Below, one piece after another: positions 37,281 to 46,555 of a DNA stretch of 64,000 bases. Position 1 is the stretch's first letter. Each line of letters begins with the position of its first letter. The DNA is from an uncultured bacterium (GTDB taxonomy: Bacteria; Bacteroidota; Bacteroidia; Bacteroidales; Bacteroidaceae), in contig CAJMQU010000010.1 of the NCBI GenBank assembly GCA_905215555.1, positions 1-64,000 of the forward strand. The letters are read 5' to 3'. The position numbers and the translations under genes were made by a program. A model generated the notes under the pieces. It did no database searches, was not told the origin of the DNA, and saw only the letters and a list, made by a program, of their open reading frames with translations.

Positions 37281-38162
37281 ATGAGAAAGATTGTACTCTT
37301 AGTGTTTTGTGCGGTATATTCACTTGCCGGCTATTGCCAGAACTTTGATGAGCCGAAGGGAAAACCTACGGTATTCATTGACTATTTCAAACGCTCCAGT
37401 GATGCACCGTTCTCGTGGGTAGAGGGCTTGCGTAATACGGTGATTGAGGGTATACAGAAGATGGAACGTGTGATTCTGATTGATGTGGATGCACAGGACG
37501 CCTTGCGTATTGAATCGCAACGCCGCTCATCTGCTAATATCTCTTCGGGTGACGATAATGAAATGGATCGTCTTTCGGTGATGGAAGAACTGGGTGCACA
37601 GTTCATCATTACAGGTCAGGTATCTTCTATGACTGCTGCTTATAAGACAAGAGATGGAAAGGGATATTATGATGGCTCAGTATCTTATACACTGAAAGTT
37701 ATCAATCCGAAGAACGGTACATTGATCGGTACAAAGACGTTCCAGCATAGCGGATTGACCGGAGGAACCGGTGGCAATAAAGAAGAAGCCATAGCCAACA
37801 CTATCAAAAGTGCGGTATACAGTATGCGCGACTTTGTGGATGAATACTTCAAAATGGAAGGAACTATCCTTGAAGTAAACAGCGAGAAGAAAGGTAAGGC
37901 AGAGGAAGTGTACATTAACCTCGGTTCTATGAATGGCGTGAAAGAAGCGCAGAAATTTACAGTTTATGCCATACGTGAAGTTGCCGGACGCGAAGCCAAG
38001 AAGGAAATCGGCCGTTTGACCGTGAAGGCGGTTGAAGGAGATGATATCTCTTTGTGTAAGGTGCAGAAGGGTGGTGAAGAAATCATGAAAGCCATCCGTG
38101 ATGAGCAACCGATAAAGATTGTTTCCCGCGAACAGACATTGATGGGTGGGCTGTTCAACTAA
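37281..38162 (+). CDS. CsgG/FlgO-like envelope protein
   Basis: 293 residues with a signal peptide ending GYCQ. The core resembles the CsgG/LpoB/FlgO fold: KPTVFIDYFKRSS, then a helix LRNTVIEGIQKMERVILID, then ELGAQFIITGQVSSM and YDGSVSYTLKVINPKNG. The C-terminal third has an extra beta domain (VYINLGSMNGVKEAQKFTVY) like those of surface-layer or flagellar assembly proteins. No lipobox is visible, unlike classical CsgG. It is the first of four + strand genes with gaps of 12-18 bases, so the four proteins probably act together in the envelope. A curli-type exporter is unlikely because no curlin-like subunit gene is seen. Confidence 0.75.
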   Translation: MRKIVLLVFCAVYSLAGYCQNFDEPKGKPTVFIDYFKRSSDAPFSWVEGLRNTVIEGIQKMERVILIDVDAQDALRIESQRRSSANISSGDDNEMDRLSVMEELGAQFIITGQVSSMTAAYKTRDGKGYYDGSVSYTLKVINPKNGTLIGTKTFQHSGLTGGTGGNKEEAIANTIKSAVYSMRDFVDEYFKMEGTILEVNSEKKGKAEEVYINLGSMNGVKEAQKFTVYAIREVAGREAKKEIGRLTVKAVEGDDISLCKVQKGGEEIMKAIRDEQPIKIVSREQTLMGGLFN

Positions 38163-38180
38163 TCCAAAAATACAGCTATT

Positions 38181-39443
38181 ATGAAGCATTGTTTTATGTT
38201 TCTTTTGGGAATAATTCTGTCCGCTACTCTTTGCGGACAGAATTATTCCAGTGAAGTGGTTTTTCTGCAACAGCGGGGAAACACATTGACGGTCCGTGCC
38301 CTGGGTATCAGTGAGAAGAAGAAAGAGGCGGCAAATATGGCATTGAAGTCTGCCTTCTATACCTTATTCTATACGGGGGTGGATGGAGTCAATAAAGGAA
38401 ATCCGATGATTTCTACTGCAAAGCCTGACTATGACCGCCGTTTTTTCGATGAAAACCGTTATTCCGTGTTTGTTAAGGACTACACTATTACGGAGGGACC
38501 GGAAAAACAAGGTAAGCAATACCGCTGCATGGTGGAAATGACTATTCTATTCGATGCTTTGCAGAAAGACCTGAACCGGAATAAGGTGCAGACTAATCTT
38601 GGTATGGCAGTGGGTACCCCTGGCAGTCAGGTAAGTTTGCCTACAGTGACGGTGGTTCCTTATACCAGGGAAGATGAAGACATACGTGCTATTCTTGACC
38701 ATAACCAGATGTTGAGTTATGCCGTGAGCAAGATGACCAGTGAGTTCAGTTCACGCGGATATAAGACGAAAGATTTCCTTGCCCAACTGAAACGGGCGAA
38801 ACGGAATGACGTGCTGACGGCCGGTACTCAATCTGATGCCGTAACTAAGATGATTCAGAATATGGGTGCGGATATCATTGTGACTGCCAAAGTAATGACA
38901 ACCACTGATGCAAGACGCCAAAGCGAAGTGTCGCTGGAACTGACGGCAACTGAATTTCAGACGGCAGGCAATCTGGCAAGCGCCACTTTCCAAAGTGGTA
39001 AATATGTCACCACAGATACCATCAAGCTGACGGACTATGCTCTTAAAAAGGTAAAAGATGAGTTTTTTACCAAGTTGCAGGCTTCCTTCAATGACATTGT
39101 GAAGAATGGCCGTGAAATGGCTATCCAAATGGTACTGGCAAAGTCCATCACTGACTGGGACTTTGACCAGCCGTTGCCCGATGGAAGCGCAAGTTTCAAG
39201 ACCGTATTGGAAGACTGGTTGCAGGTTCACGCCTTGAATGGCGTTTACGATATGAGCCGCAGCAACGACAAGGTGATCGATATGTCCGTACAAGTGCCTA
39301 TTTGGGATGAAGCGCAGGGACGCGCTTATACCATTTCCCGCTTCAGTACCGAACTGAAGAACTTCCTCGATGAAAAATTAGGGGGAGAATATGTTGCTTC
39401 TGTAGTTACAATGGGGCAAGGGTTGACTGTAACCATTAAATAA
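38181..39443 (+). CDS. DUF6175-like secreted protein
   Basis: 420 residues with a signal peptide ending TLCGQ. The N-terminal 130 residues (LTVRALGISEKKKEAANMAL, CMVEMTILFDAL) recall the FlgT/LPP20-type domain, in which a helix with regularly spaced alanines packs on a sheet. The middle part (NMGADIIVTAKVMTTTDARR) resembles the CsgG-like GADYIVTG strand. Related Bacteroides proteins are annotated DUF6175; function is unknown. It begins 18 bases after the CsgG-like gene. Confidence 0.72.
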   Translation: MKHCFMFLLGIILSATLCGQNYSSEVVFLQQRGNTLTVRALGISEKKKEAANMALKSAFYTLFYTGVDGVNKGNPMISTAKPDYDRRFFDENRYSVFVKDYTITEGPEKQGKQYRCMVEMTILFDALQKDLNRNKVQTNLGMAVGTPGSQVSLPTVTVVPYTREDEDIRAILDHNQMLSYAVSKMTSEFSSRGYKTKDFLAQLKRAKRNDVLTAGTQSDAVTKMIQNMGADIIVTAKVMTTTDARRQSEVSLELTATEFQTAGNLASATFQSGKYVTTDTIKLTDYALKKVKDEFFTKLQASFNDIVKNGREMAIQMVLAKSITDWDFDQPLPDGSASFKTVLEDWLQVHALNGVYDMSRSNDKVIDMSVQVPIWDEAQGRAYTISRFSTELKNFLDEKLGGEYVASVVTMGQGLTVTIK

Positions 39444-39455
39444 ATCTGCATTTTT

Positions 39456-40589
39456 ATGAAGAAGAATAGATTTCTATGGGCTTTACTGTTGCTCGTTTCG
39501 CTGGGGGCGGCGGCACAGGATAACATTCATTTTGTGGCGGGTACGCCCACGCAGAAGGGATTAAGCCAGAAGAACATGGATGCACTGAAGTTGAAAGTGG
39601 AGCAAATTATTGCCCGCAATAATGCCGGAAGTGCTTCACTTTACAATGCGTTCGTCATTCAGCCCGAACTTGTTCTCGGAGAGACGAAGAAGACGGAAGG
39701 ATTGCTGCGGGATGTGACGCTGGTTACAGGTGAATTTTCATTGACCGCCCGTAATAAGTATGACGACAGTGTATATGGAACGGCCGTTATCGAGGTACAG
39801 GGAGACGCTACCGGAAGTAAGGACGATGCGATTGCTTCGCTTATCTCAGGTATCAAGGTTACCGATCCGGCTTTTGTGCGTTTCATCCGCACTACACGTA
39901 AGCGTATTGCTGATTTCTATCAGCAGAATTGTTCTGTCATCATTAAGAAAGCGGAGGTGCTGATAGATGCCGGGTTGCTGAATGAAGCTGCGGATTATTT
40001 GTCTATAGTTCCTGAAACGGTGTCTTGCTATGATGAAGTGTTGGTTATATTGCAAAAAATAGGGAAGCAGGAGCCGCAAGAATCGCCTGTTGCTCCTGAA
40101 CCTGCTCCCGAAGAACCGGCTTCTCCTGAACCTGCTCCGGAAGTGCTGCCTACCCCTGTTGCAGAGCCTGTGACGTCTTCCGAACCGGTTGCCGTGCAGC
40201 CGGAGAAAGCTCCTTTGCCCGAATGTAAGATTTCGGTTTCCTGCAATGACCTTTCTTTCGAACTGGTGTCTTGTGAAGGTAATGAAACGGCTGAAAGTAT
40301 TCGCGTCTATGTCCGTTTCACCAATACAGGTGTAACGAATAACAGTGCGACTATTCGTATGACTTCGGCGATTGATCCGGATGGTGCGACTTTTACTAAT
40401 TTTTCTCAGATAGAGACGAATGGCTGTACTTCCTGGACCTATGGAAACAAGATGCCGAAAGGTGTCAGAATAGGTAAGGTGTTCGAAATCAAAGGTGTCA
40501 GTACTCCTTGTACTACTCTTTCGTATGTAGAAATGACAGTGGATAATTGTAAAGTGATTATCCATAATCTGCCCGTTGATTGGAAATAA
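39456..40589 (+). CDS. Secreted protein with Pro/Glu linker, unknown function
   Basis: 377 residues with a signal peptide ending GAAAQ. Residues 20-200 form an N-terminal domain containing a helix-rich end (ADFYQQNCSVIIKKAEVLID, LNEAADYLSIVP). Residues about 205-255 are a Pro/Glu/Ala-rich linker (PEPAPEEPASPEPAPE), and residues 258-377 form a C-terminal beta domain with several cysteines. The linker suggests reach across the periplasm or toward the surface. I do not recognise the family. It is the third gene of the CsgG-like operon, 12 bases after the second. Confidence 0.7.
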   Translation: MKKNRFLWALLLLVSLGAAAQDNIHFVAGTPTQKGLSQKNMDALKLKVEQIIARNNAGSASLYNAFVIQPELVLGETKKTEGLLRDVTLVTGEFSLTARNKYDDSVYGTAVIEVQGDATGSKDDAIASLISGIKVTDPAFVRFIRTTRKRIADFYQQNCSVIIKKAEVLIDAGLLNEAADYLSIVPETVSCYDEVLVILQKIGKQEPQESPVAPEPAPEEPASPEPAPEVLPTPVAEPVTSSEPVAVQPEKAPLPECKISVSCNDLSFELVSCEGNETAESIRVYVRFTNTGVTNNSATIRMTSAIDPDGATFTNFSQIETNGCTSWTYGNKMPKGVRIGKVFEIKGVSTPCTTLSYVEMTVDNCKVIIHNLPVDWK

Positions 40590-40606
40590 AGAAAGGAAAA
40601 CCGCTT

Positions 40607-41551
40607 ATGAAGATGAAAAGAATAGGGATTACGGTTGTCTTGCTTTTCTGTATGGGAACAGTTTCATTGTTTGCCCAGGCATATAAAGTCGTTGAAAAGA
40701 GTGATAAGAAAGCTCCCGTCTGGTATGAGTCTGCGGAGTCCGGCTATATCGTGGCTTCTGCGGAAATTGGTTCGATGGAAGAGGCACGTCAGCAATGCCT
40801 GGAAAGCGTGAAGCGCCAGATTATTCAGGCTGTGGCACAGAATATCGAGTTCTCGGATTCACATACTGTGAAACAGACTTCCGGCAACGGTGACCGTATC
40901 ACGGAGTTTGTCGATCAGTATATGGCCGAAGGCTCTACCCGTGCGGCTTCTTTGCCGTTTATCAAGGGGATCTCACTTTCTAAAGTTGATGGTTCGTACT
41001 GGGAGAAGCGCCGTGATAAGAAGTCTGGTAAGATAACGTACGCTTATGCGATACGTTATCCTTTCCCTGAAAGTGAACATAAAGCGTTGGTTCGTCAGTT
41101 CGAAGAGCAGGATCGTGCGATGGAGGACTTAATAAAGAAAATGGAAGAACATATTTCCGATATCTCTTCTGTAGAAGAAATAGACCAATGCATCACTAAA
41201 ATGCGTCCTGCCGTAGAATACTTTTTCGATAAGACACGCCGTGAATGGGCGGAAGGGGTTGTTCAAAACTACCGGAAGTTGCCAACATTTATCACTGCCG
41301 AAGGAAAGTCGGACGGCAAGGATGCTTACATAGTCTCCTTATTTATAAAAGGAAAGAAGATAACTACGGCTGCTATGCCGAAACTTACTTCTAACTGCGC
41401 TTCCCAATTGAAAGCTGTGCCGCGTGGCGAAGATATTCTGATAACTTATAGTAGTGAAGACTGTTTGGAAGATGAAGAAAACTTTGTGGAGCTGACATTC
41501 AGGATGCCGGGAAAATCATTGAAGCATAAGTTTTATTTTCAGGTGAAATAG
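40607..41551 (+). CDS. LPP20-family envelope protein
   Basis: 314 residues from the ATG at 40607, preceded by GAAAGGA; an in-frame ATG at 40580 overlaps the previous gene. A signal peptide ends SLFAQA. Residues 25-170 resemble the LPP20 family: PVWYESAESGYIVASAEIGS, then SMEEARQQCLESVKRQIIQA. FlgP of Vibrio belongs to the same family. The C-terminal half is a beta domain with a cysteine pair. It closes the four-gene operon and is followed by a strong inverted repeat. The combination of CsgG/FlgO-like and LPP20-like proteins suggests an outer membrane ring or scaffold, which is inference. Confidence 0.72.
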   Translation: MKMKRIGITVVLLFCMGTVSLFAQAYKVVEKSDKKAPVWYESAESGYIVASAEIGSMEEARQQCLESVKRQIIQAVAQNIEFSDSHTVKQTSGNGDRITEFVDQYMAEGSTRAASLPFIKGISLSKVDGSYWEKRRDKKSGKITYAYAIRYPFPESEHKALVRQFEEQDRAMEDLIKKMEEHISDISSVEEIDQCITKMRPAVEYFFDKTRREWAEGVVQNYRKLPTFITAEGKSDGKDAYIVSLFIKGKKITTAAMPKLTSNCASQLKAVPRGEDILITYSSEDCLEDEENFVELTFRMPGKSLKHKFYFQVK

Positions 41552-41592
41552 TGGCATTGATTGTTTCATTGCTTTTTGTCGGGTTATGAATC

Positions 41593-41679
41593 TTTTCACC
41601 ACAGAGTAACACAGAGTATCACAGAGTTTAATCAATTTGAAATCAAAAAATAGAACTCCGTGATACTCTGTGGTGAAAA
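41593..41679. repeat. Inverted repeat between convergent genes
   Basis: Left arm TTTTCACCACAGAGTA with the further copies CACAGAGTATCACAGAGTT (41593-41628) pairs with AACTCCGTGATACTCTGTGGTGAAAA (41654-41679). It separates the LPP20-like gene from the minus-strand gene and probably ends transcription from both sides. The CACAGAG unit occurs three times in the left arm. Confidence 0.8.
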
Positions 41680-41714
41680 CTCATTACTTATCAGTTTTGA
41701 ATCAACCGCCTGTC

Positions 41715-42113
41715 TTATTTTTGAGACAGTTGTTTCACCTCGCCATTTTCTTTTTCAAACCGATAACTACCACCTTTCTCGCTCAGTTCGAATAAAGAGA
41801 GTTGTTCCGTTGCATTATCCACAATCAGCAATGCGCTCTGTTCCGCAAAACGCTTTACATCCATACTGAACGGCTCTTCTGTGATTTTTTTATTTACCAG
41901 CACACTGTCGTTTATCAGGATCGATAGGGAGTCTCCGGTAAATCCTTTCGTTAACGTAATGGTATATGTTTCGATGAAGTTGCGGTCTTCGTCTTTTTGT
42001 TTTTGCAGGCGCAGGCTCATATAGATGAAGATAACGACTATGAAGATAACTGCAAAAGCCAGGATGCCATTGCCTATCATAAACTGTTTGTTGGTATTCA
42101 AGTGGTGTGCCAT
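41715..42113 (-). CDS. Small single-span membrane protein
   Basis: 132 residues. A short cytoplasmic start (MAHHLNTNKQFMIGNG) leads into one transmembrane segment near residues 15-34 (ILAFAVIFIVVIFIYMSL) and a soluble domain rich in charged residues with repeated beta-strand patterns (DSLSILINDSVLVNKKI). No family is recognised. It is transcribed alone on the minus strand, convergent with the LPP20-like gene. A possible minus-strand -7 box (TACATTTG, + coordinates 42138-42145) stands just upstream. Confidence 0.75.
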   Translation of the reverse strand: MAHHLNTNKQFMIGNGILAFAVIFIVVIFIYMSLRLQKQKDEDRNFIETYTITLTKGFTGDSLSILINDSVLVNKKITEEPFSMDVKRFAEQSALLIVDNATEQLSLFELSEKGGSYRFEKENGEVKQLSQK

Positions 42114-42265
42114 AAGGATAAAGTTTTAAGAATGGTACAAATGTAATGAATAAACCCTATATTAGGTAATATTTTAAGAGTTTTGTATCTGATGAATGCA
42201 CTCATCATTGGGCAAATGTGTAATTACTATCCTATGCACAGATAGCTACAAGGCCTTTTTTCTAG

Positions 42266-42340
42266 GGCTACACCCTTTGGCTGGAATGGCTACACCCTTT
42301 CAGATAAAAGGTGTAGCCCTTTTAGGGAAAGGGTGTAGCC
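42266..42340. repeat. Nested inverted repeats of GGCTACACCCTTT
   Basis: Copies at 42266-42278 and 42288-42300 in one orientation are mirrored by AAAGGTGTAGCC (42307-42318) and AAAGGGTGTAGCC (42328-42340). The outer pair is perfect over 13 bp; the inner pair differs by one base. The spacer 42114-42540 otherwise holds promoter elements only. Confidence 0.9.
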
Positions 42341-42412
42341 TTGGAGTGGATAATATTTCGCTTTAGAAATGGTGGTAATTATTTTATATGATTGAGTGCT
42401 TTTTCCCTTGTT

Positions 42413-42447
42413 TTTGTATGTTATTAAACTACATATTCGTATCTTTG
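42413..42447 (+). promoter_or_regulatory. Promoter of the island regulator
   Basis: TTTG at 42413-42416 and TATCTTTG at 42440-42447, spacing 23 bases, somewhat longer than the usual 19-21. It lies 93 bases before the TPR regulator. Confidence 0.5.
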
Positions 42448-42540
42448 GTTGTCAGGAATGAGAACTCTGTTCTGAATGCTATGAATAAACAGTCTTTTTG
42501 CTGATAAGATATGAAGAACAAATATCAATAAGTAAAAAAT

Positions 42541-44265
42541 ATGAGGAAACTACTATTGGCTTGGAACTTGTTTATTTATGGCTTGCTTTTCTCTTGTACT
42601 TCCAAAGATGCATCTGAAATTTTTGATAGGGTAGAGAAGTATATGGAAACATGTCCTGATAGTGCATTATTGCTTTTAAATCAAATACCACAACCGGAAA
42701 AACTTCAAGGAAAGGAATGTGCTGATTATGCTTTATTGTTGACTCAGGCACGCGATAAAAACTATTTGGATAGTTTACAATCTGATTCTTTAATTAAATT
42801 GGCGGTAGATTATTATCAGGATAGCAATAATAAAGTGAAAGGAGGAAAGGCTTTATTCTATTATGGTAAAGTGGCTGCTTTACATGGAGATGATGAAAAG
42901 GGCATGCAAGCCTATTTGGATGCACAAGAAAGGCTGGAAGGTACAAAAGAATATAAATTGCAAGCTTGGATACAAGAATATGTCGGGCGAATAAATGATG
43001 ATCAAGAAAGATATGATATGGCATTGGATAACTATCAGATGTCTATTTTTTATAACAAAAAGGCGGGTAATACATTAGGCATTGTCTATGCTTATCGGAA
43101 TATAGCTTGGATTTATGAGGTTAGGCAAAATTTGGATAGTGTAAATTGGTATGTAGAAGCTGGATTCTCTCTATTAAATGGTGATAGTACTTCATCTGTT
43201 TTTCCTTCACTGATGCATATTAAAGGAGTTGCAGAGAGTAGTAGAGGGAATTATTTAAATGCTGTAAGCTGTTTCTTATTAGCTATCAAGTGCGAGAAAG
43301 TAGCTAATTCTCTTCCTTATTATTATATGTCGTTGGGAGATGCTTATATGAAACTTAGTCTATTCGATAAAGCGGAAGAATGTTTTAAGTATATTTTGTC
43401 CTCAAATGATATTTTTGTCTTGTCGGGTGCTTATAATTATTTTTATCTGTTAGAAAAGGAAAAAGTGGAGTATGGAAAATCCCTTTATTATAAAGAGATG
43501 TCGGATTCCTTATTACAAATAGCCCAGAATGAAGCTATACGAAATAAAGTTTTGAAGGTACAGAAGAAAAACGAGATAGAGAAACTGCATAAAGAGAAAG
43601 ATGTACTTTGGCAAAATAGCTTGATACGACTGTTAGTAGGTGTTGTTCTGTTGCTTTTTTTATTTCTTTTTGGGCTGTTTTTCTATAAAAAGATGGCAGC
43701 ACGTAATGAGCGAGGTTATCGAGAGAGCTTGCAGGAATTTACAAAACGAAGCAGGGAGATAATTAGTGCCAATGAGCAATTAATAAGTCAGTATATTTGC
43801 CAAGTAGAAGAATTGAAGCAAAAAGAAGTATTGGTAATAGAAACTTCTAAAGAACAAATTGTGAGGTTAGAGCAGGAAATACAAATTTTAATGGAAAAAA
43901 ATCGGGTCACCTTAGAAAACTCTTATGCTGGCGGGGTAAATGTGCTGAGACAATTAAAGGAACGATTATTGATAGTTGAGAATATGACCGCAATAGAAAA
44001 GCGGGAATTTTTAGGTTATATGGATTTGCTTTTTGATAACTTTGTGACTTGTTTATATACAGAGTATGGGTTGAAAGAGAGCAATTTGTTATTGGCGGCT
44101 TTCATCAAACTAGGCTTTTCTTCAGAGGAGTTAGTGATTCTCTTTGACAGTGAATTGGAGGCTATTAGGAAGCGCAAACAACGGCTAAAAAATAAACTTG
44201 GCTTAGATAACAAGGTGAATTTGGATGTTTTTTTAGCTTACTATCCTCGTAAAATGTCCTGCTAA
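42541..44265 (+). CDS. TPR membrane regulator of the RiPP-like island
   Basis: 574 residues. A lipobox-like LLFSC lies near residue 19, followed by TPR-type helices (ALLLLNQIPQPEKLQGKECA, GKALFYYGKVAALHGDDEKG), a transmembrane segment near 361-383 and a long coiled coil. The last 60 residues have a helix-turn-helix-like pattern (LGFSSEELVILFDSELEAIR, then KRKQRLKNKLGL). This is the layout of Bacteroides membrane-bound regulators. It stands upstream of the biosynthetic genes, which have their own promoter at 44335, so it is the likely switch for the island. It shares the AT-rich composition of that island. Confidence 0.8.
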   Translation: MRKLLLAWNLFIYGLLFSCTSKDASEIFDRVEKYMETCPDSALLLLNQIPQPEKLQGKECADYALLLTQARDKNYLDSLQSDSLIKLAVDYYQDSNNKVKGGKALFYYGKVAALHGDDEKGMQAYLDAQERLEGTKEYKLQAWIQEYVGRINDDQERYDMALDNYQMSIFYNKKAGNTLGIVYAYRNIAWIYEVRQNLDSVNWYVEAGFSLLNGDSTSSVFPSLMHIKGVAESSRGNYLNAVSCFLLAIKCEKVANSLPYYYMSLGDAYMKLSLFDKAEECFKYILSSNDIFVLSGAYNYFYLLEKEKVEYGKSLYYKEMSDSLLQIAQNEAIRNKVLKVQKKNEIEKLHKEKDVLWQNSLIRLLVGVVLLLFLFLFGLFFYKKMAARNERGYRESLQEFTKRSREIISANEQLISQYICQVEELKQKEVLVIETSKEQIVRLEQEIQILMEKNRVTLENSYAGGVNVLRQLKERLLIVENMTAIEKREFLGYMDLLFDNFVTCLYTEYGLKESNLLLAAFIKLGFSSEELVILFDSELEAIRKRKQRLKNKLGLDNKVNLDVFLAYYPRKMSC

Positions 44266-44334
44266 AAGCTTGGAGATTTCTGTAAGTTCTTTATTATTAG
44301 TTGATAATGACGAAAAAAAGTGTCCTGTTGTAAA

Positions 44335-44366
44335 TTTGTGTGTTTAGGGTATTCGCGCTATTTTTG
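44335..44366 (+). promoter_or_regulatory. Promoter of the RiPP-like operon
   Basis: TTTG (44335-44338), 20 bases, TATTTTTG (44359-44366): a full match to the Bacteroides consensus, 22 bases before the first gene. Confidence 0.65.
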
Positions 44367-44388
44367 TAAAAACTCAAAACACTAATAC

Positions 44389-44802
44389 ATGAAAACGAAA
44401 TTTATATTTTGTCTTGTGAGCTGGCTCTGTCTATTATCAATAGGTGTAATTAGGGCTGATGCTGATGATTTCACTAGTGGAACGGAAATCAAGTTATCCT
44501 GTAATGAAGTACCTTTTCAAAAATCTAAAGGTTCTGATCAAGAACAGCGTTCTATTATCGTGCCAATTCCTATTTCTGCATTTTTAAGTAATAAACAATC
44601 TATTGAATTAGAATTCTATGGGGCTATAGGTAATGTAGAAATTATTATCTCTCAGAATGGGGTGACTATTTATTCTTCATCCGAGAATATTGAATCTAAT
44701 TTTTTTGAAAGTATTTCTCTTTCACAAAGATTATCAGGACGTTGTTTGCTTGAGATAAAAGGAGAAAATGGGTCTTATGCCTTTGGTTATTTTGAATTAT
44801 AA
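44389..44802 (+). CDS. DUF3244-like small secreted protein
   Basis: 137 residues with a signal peptide (residues 1-24, ending IRADA). The mature part is a single beta-sandwich-like domain (RSIIVPIPISAFLSNKQSIE, then a closing CLLEIKGENGSYAFGYFEL), the pattern of DUF3244 proteins from Bacteroides. Function is unknown. It is the first gene behind the operon promoter and lies 12 bases before the radical SAM gene, so it is co-expressed with peptide biosynthesis; it could be a periplasmic binding or immunity factor, but nothing in the sequence shows that. Confidence 0.75.
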   Translation: MKTKFIFCLVSWLCLLSIGVIRADADDFTSGTEIKLSCNEVPFQKSKGSDQEQRSIIVPIPISAFLSNKQSIELEFYGAIGNVEIIISQNGVTIYSSSENIESNFFESISLSQRLSGRCLLEIKGENGSYAFGYFEL

Positions 44803-44814
44803 AAAGTAGAAGCT

Positions 44815-46206
44815 ATGAGAAATTCATCATATAACATAATAGTAAAAGTGGATAATGAGGCAGGACGCTATGCCTTATTAAATAGCTATACTCATGCTTT
44901 TGATATTGTGAATCAGAATGTATATCAGTATCTTAAGAATCAAGGTGAATATTGTGACATTTCCAGCGAAACAAAAGAAAAGCTTGTTAAGCGGGGATAT
45001 ATGACATCTTTATCGAAAGAAGATGAAACTGAATTGGTAAAACGACTTTTGAATAAGATATATGATGAAGTTCGTCTGAAGAATTTTGGTTTTCATTTTA
45101 TAATTTCATATGACTGTAATCTGAGATGCGTTTATTGTTATGAGGATCCTGTTTTAAATGGATGTGCTTGCTTGCCCAAGTGTAGAATAACCAAGGAACA
45201 AGTGGATAAGGCCTATGAAATTATTAAAGACAAAGACAAAGATAGGACAGGAAAAAGGAGTATCCATTTGTATGGTGGTGAACCCTTTCTGGCAGAAAAC
45301 TATGAAGTCCTTGAGTATATTGTACAAAAGGGCAAAGATTTGGGATATGTGTTTTCTGTAACATCAAACGGATATGATTTAGATAATTATTTAGATTTCC
45401 TAAAAGAGAACTCTAAAATATTTTCTTTTCAAATAACGATAGATGGAGTAGAGGATATACATAATAAGAGGAAACCTCATTATAAGAATAAGGATTCATT
45501 TGCTAAAATAGCATCGAATGTAGATAGTTTACTAAAAATTGGGATTCCTATATCAATTCGTATTAATACGGATCCTTACTCTATGGAGCGTATTGATGAA
45601 TTATTGTCATATTTTAAAGAGAAAGATTGGTTCCAGTATAAGAACTTTAAACCTTATTGCGCTCTTTTGCGAAAAGAAGTTCCAATAAATAGTACAAAAG
45701 ATAATATATCTAAAGAGATGTTTACTCAAAGTGAGTTTTATCGTACATTCTGTGAAAAAGATTTGAGTGAAAGATGTGAAGGCCATTTTATGTGCCAAGA
45801 TTTTGAAGTCCAGTCTGTATTAAATAGGTTACTTTTAGGAAAGCATGTCCGTCATAGAAGCTGCTTTTGCGGAGCTCAGACTAGTAATGTCATATTTGAT
45901 CCACTTGGTGATATTTATTCGTGTTGGGATGTTGTGGGGCAGAAAGAACAAAGAGTGGGGTGTTATATCCCTGATTTTACTTTAGAGAACGGGGCAGCTG
46001 ATAGGTGGTTTAATTCAAGAGTCAGTGAGCAAAAGTGCGTTAATTGCAAATATGTGTTTTTCTGCGGTGGTGGTTGCTTAGCCAACGCATATCGGGTGAC
46101 TGGTAAAGTAAAATCTGGTGAATGTAATGACTATCCCCGTTTGTTTGGATATGGCATACGACAATTATATAATAAAAAAATAAAAAAAGGGATTGATGAA
46201 AGCTGA
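44815..46206 (+). CDS. Radical SAM/SPASM peptide maturase
   Basis: 463 residues. Residues 1-90 form an N-terminal domain that may bind the leader peptide (PqqD-like by position). The radical SAM cluster site is CNLRCVYC with C101, C105 and C108, followed by GGEP near 154. The C-terminal SPASM region has many cysteines (RSCFCGA, SCWDVV, CVNCKYVFFCGGGC), expected to hold auxiliary iron-sulfur clusters. Enzymes of this build install thioether or carbon-carbon links in ribosomal peptides. A nine-cysteine peptide gene lies 1 kb downstream and is the obvious substrate. The gene overlaps the next by 11 bases. Confidence 0.92.
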   Translation: MRNSSYNIIVKVDNEAGRYALLNSYTHAFDIVNQNVYQYLKNQGEYCDISSETKEKLVKRGYMTSLSKEDETELVKRLLNKIYDEVRLKNFGFHFIISYDCNLRCVYCYEDPVLNGCACLPKCRITKEQVDKAYEIIKDKDKDRTGKRSIHLYGGEPFLAENYEVLEYIVQKGKDLGYVFSVTSNGYDLDNYLDFLKENSKIFSFQITIDGVEDIHNKRKPHYKNKDSFAKIASNVDSLLKIGIPISIRINTDPYSMERIDELLSYFKEKDWFQYKNFKPYCALLRKEVPINSTKDNISKEMFTQSEFYRTFCEKDLSERCEGHFMCQDFEVQSVLNRLLLGKHVRHRSCFCGAQTSNVIFDPLGDIYSCWDVVGQKEQRVGCYIPDFTLENGAADRWFNSRVSEQKCVNCKYVFFCGGGCLANAYRVTGKVKSGECNDYPRLFGYGIRQLYNKKIKKGIDES

Positions 46207-46555
46207 TGATGCAATAATGATAAAACATCTGTTGGAAAGTGATGAATACCGATTTGAACACTTTGTTCCAATAGAATATTTCTCAATAGTTTCAGGCATT
46301 TTTAATCTGCTTGAAAGCTTGGAAAATGCTGAAATGAGTTTTTGTTTAGGAACAATAGAAGCCGAGATAATTTCATTGTGTACATTAAGTGCTGACAATG
46401 TATTATTGAAGTCTTATGTTTTAGAGTTAAGAGAAACGTTATCGACGGATTTCTCTATAGAGAAATTACAGCGATGCAAAATCCTGTTTAATGATATGCG
46501 GGATATATATATGGAAAAATATGCAAGACCTATAATGTTAATGGAGGTAGGATAA
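46196..46555 (+). CDS. Small helical protein of the RiPP-like operon
   Basis: About 119 residues from the ATG at 46196. The sequence is acidic and predicted mostly helical (EYFSIVSGIFNLLESLENAE, VLELRETLSTDFSIEKLQRC). There is no signal peptide and no recognised motif; the HEPN RNase motif R-x4-6-H is absent. The gene overlaps the radical SAM gene by 11 bases and shares one base with the nucleotidyltransferase gene, so all three are translationally coupled. It might be a chaperone for the leader peptide or a partner of the nucleotidyltransferase. Both ideas rest on position only. Confidence 0.7.
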   Translation: MKADDAIMIKHLLESDEYRFEHFVPIEYFSIVSGIFNLLESLENAEMSFCLGTIEAEIISLCTLSADNVLLKSYVLELRETLSTDFSIEKLQRCKILFNDMRDIYMEKYARPIMLMEVG

